From an uncultured Coprococcus sp. (lineage in GTDB: Bacteria > Bacillota > Clostridia > Lachnospirales > Lachnospiraceae), in contig URJU01000002.1 of NCBI GenBank assembly GCA_900548315.1, positions 1 through 45,625 of the forward strand: a stretch of 45,625 bases of DNA, read 5' to 3'. The position numbers were made by a program, and so were the translations under genes. Every line of letters starts with the position of its first letter. The stretch's first letter is position 1. This document shows, in pieces, positions 45,001-45,625 of the stretch. The notes under the pieces are model-generated. The model made no database searches. It was not told the DNA's origin and saw nothing but the letters and a program-made list of their open reading frames with translations.

Positions 45001-45483
45001 GCAGACAAGCACCATGCAAGCTGGCATGGCTCATTTTCTGCATCCATTGACGAGATGCACGAAGACTATATCATGCCACAGGAAAATGGAAGCCACTTTG
45101 ACTGTAGCCTTGTTCAGGTCAGCGCCCTTGGAACAAGCGACAAGTCTGACAGGAATAGCTCCGTCAAAAATAACTTTGTCGACGGTTCATCATATCAGAG
45201 CATTTGCAATGCGCAGACAGCCGAAACGATCGCAGCTACAACAGCCCACAGCATAACCGCGACATCCGCTGTGCCATTTTCAATGAACGCCTCGCCTTAC
45301 ACCGCAGAGGAACTGACCAATGCAGCCCACAACTACGAGCTGCCGGAGAGCGGCAAATTCGTCCTGTGCATAGACTATCGCCAGAACGGAATCGGCTCCA
45401 ATAGCTGCGGCCCAGAGCTTGATAAGAAGTATAGATTTAACGAAGATGAGTGGGAATTTGGATTTACCATACACGTGAAATAA
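42031..45483 (+). CDS. lacZ: Beta-galactosidase, GH2 (LacZ-type)
   Basis: A 1150-residue five-domain enzyme that hydrolyses lactose and other beta-galactosides; no signal peptide, so intracellular. The sugar-binding domain begins near NGTWKFRYYDS. The TIM barrel contains KFHGVNRHDSDPVTGFTIS, IRTSHYPNAPYFYELCDEYG, the acid/base Glu493 (VIWSMGNESAYG) and the nucleophile Glu564 (YILCEYCHAMGNGPG). The C-terminal domain 5 has IWRAPTDNDRN and GMGPYESYADKH. It is ~125 residues longer than E. coli LacZ (1024 aa): one low-complexity insert with LDKAQT repeats lies at ~790-820, and another Ser/Thr/Ala-rich insert at ~1040-1090. AGGAGG precedes the ATG. It is divergent from an AraC regulator and supplies galactose to the galKTE genes. 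Confidence 0.97.
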   Translation: MIIPHHYENLHILHENTMPLRNYYIPAEKAYSTSLDARDYSDRIQFLNGTWKFRYYDSIYKLQDEFYSEGYDVSGFDDIPVPSVWQMHGYDYHQYTNVRYPFAFDPPYVPKDNPCGAYVTDFDYDQSEDAPLAHLTFEGVDSCFYMWLNGRYVGYSQVSHSTSEFDITEFIRNGSNRLCVLVLKWCDGSYLEDQDKFRMSGIFRDVYILKRPAGSVFDYFIRTSCDDIKNPTKADVSIDFTAFTGYSRDENQFSSKPETVVYKGADSNVDIEVTILDADGSICSSGCVKCEISAQSDANTNAAEIKTAASSSSITLSIDSPVLWNAEKPYLYTVIIRCAGEVITDRIGIREITIENKIVYINGMPIKFHGVNRHDSDPVTGFTISREQIIKDMSLMKQHNVNAIRTSHYPNAPYFYELCDEYGFYVIDEADIEAHGPSELFYSDNNWDNKAARWNKPIANNPEFCESILDRIRRCVIRDKNRASVVIWSMGNESAYGVTFEEALAWVKSYDKSRLTHYESAQYTDGKRKYDYSNLDLYSRMYPSISEMAEYIDGDGDKPYILCEYCHAMGNGPGDLEDYFQFFDSHETTCGGFVWEWCDHAIYKGKAANGKAMYAYGGDNGETIHDGNFCMDGLVYPDRRPHTGLLEFKNIHRPARIANYDGANGILTLHNYLDFTDIRDYLTMSYEVTCDGQVVTSGNIDVPSVAPHSDGTVSLNPATNIQKSLSDLYASSHSDISGSSDVADCTKDIITHRMFLRVIYKAACDSAFIKEGDVLGFDEIELATQKQNADKALDKASSLDKAQTLDKVQTLDKAQNLTEQYLTTQDTASAHLHVSESDTEFVVSGRNFEYIFDRNTGNFAGFAMDGQELLAAPCDKTIWRAPTDNDRNIKNEWLRAHYDMISERTYETGCIIKDGCAVISCTSSLSAPTVQPVLRINAEWIITPEGTIKSKMHVKKNAEFPTLPRFGVRMILREDMRNVNYIGMGPYESYADKHHASWHGSFSASIDEMHEDYIMPQENGSHFDCSLVQVSALGTSDKSDRNSSVKNNFVDGSSYQSICNAQTAETIAATTAHSITATSAVPFSMNASPYTAEELTNAAHNYELPESGKFVLCIDYRQNGIGSNSCGPELDKKYRFNEDEWEFGFTIHVK
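44407..44478 (+). repeat. Four 18-bp tandem repeats inside lacZ (LDKAQT units)
   Basis: Four in-frame 18-bp units encode LDKASS, LDKAQT, LDKVQT and LDKAQN (residues ~793-816). The last three differ by only a few bases, which points to recent expansion. They lie in the linker before the C-terminal beta domain, where length changes should be tolerated. Confidence 0.85.
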
Positions 45484-45578
45484 TAGCTGTGGCATGAGGA
45501 ATACATGATTATACGTGTTACGGCTTTCATGCAGGTTTTACATAACATGTGTTTGTGTAACACGGGTTTATATAACAT
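45484..45578. other. Short non-coding tail after lacZ
   Basis: About 95 bp with no gene. CGTGTTAC (45514-45521) is complementary to GTAACACG (45557-45564), giving an 8-bp stem with a long loop, but no T-run follows. No convincing terminator is seen before the adapter. Confidence 0.5.
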
Positions 45579-45625
45579 CTGTCTCTTATACACATCTCCG
45601 AGCCCACGAGACGCGTAGTAATCTC
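45579..45625 (+). other. Nextera read-2 (i7 side) sequencing adapter with index
   Basis: The reverse complement of the Tn5 mosaic end (45579-45597) is followed by the CCGAGCCCACGAGAC adapter (45598-45612), an 8-base i7 index GCGTAGTA, and ATCTC from the P7 tail. This is library sequence and not genome. Confidence 0.98.

Noticed and set aside
45514..45564. Terminator after lacZ
   Set aside because: The 8-bp stem has a ~35-base loop and no T-run on the plus strand.

Overview
The window is one assembled contig from a spore-forming, Gram-positive gut anaerobe, most likely a member of the Lachnospiraceae (Coprococcus/Roseburia/Butyrivibrio-like). This placement rests on the spoIIE-divIC-yabQ-yabP-S4-HU-spoVT cluster, a class II Firmicutes-type GalT, AGGAGG ribosome binding sites and SigA-like promoters. 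No rRNA, tRNA, CRISPR array, insertion sequence or prophage gene is visible. Both contig ends carry Illumina Nextera adapter sequence (1-38 and 45579-45625), so the biological sequence is about 39-45578. The first gene, spoIIE, is cut by the left adapter.

Layout. (1) 39-4220, minus strand: sporulation and housekeeping genes, namely spoIIE (5' part only), a divIC/ftsB-like division gene, yabQ, yabP, an S4-domain RNA-binding gene (yabO/rqcP), HU and spoVT. (2) 4351-15518: signalling. A set of minus-strand genes encodes an HD-GYP response regulator, an Hpt phosphotransfer protein, a solute-binding lipoprotein broken by an internal deletion, a 1296-aa membrane hybrid histidine kinase, and an SDR enzyme with an extra C-terminal domain. 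A second, soluble hybrid kinase is divergently transcribed. (3) 15592-23359: proC, an AlgX-like DHHW protein and an MBOAT O-acyltransferase share one promoter. Upstream of them lies a 1273-aa protein that joins a LacI-type sugar-sensor fold, GGDEF, EAL and a beta-solenoid-like tail. (4) 23538-33229: a seven-gene glycan operon with a clear promoter and terminator. It encodes a polysaccharide pyruvyltransferase fused to a MenD-like ThDP enzyme, two GT2 glycosyltransferases, an ABC exporter (permease plus ATPase), a GlfT2-like galactofuranosyltransferase and UDP-galactopyranose mutase. (5) 33465-45483: galE, galT and galK, two AraC regulators, an FMN reductase-like protein, a decayed surface-protein gene and a large LacZ beta-galactosidase.

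How the parts may fit together (inference): LacZ releases galactose, GalK/GalT/GalE turn it into UDP-galactopyranose, Glf converts that to UDP-galactofuranose, and the GlfT2-like enzyme with the ABC exporter builds and exports a galactofuranose-containing surface glycan that may be pyruvylated. The signalling genes are rich in c-di-GMP domains (HD-GYP, EAL, degenerate GGDEF), which is consistent with control of surface polymers.

The strongest candidates for something undescribed are the pyruvyltransferase/MenD-like fusion in a galactofuranan operon, and the LacI-like/GGDEF/EAL/beta-solenoid protein, which has no signal peptide or membrane segment. Function assignments are read from sequence motifs and family memory; no database search was possible.
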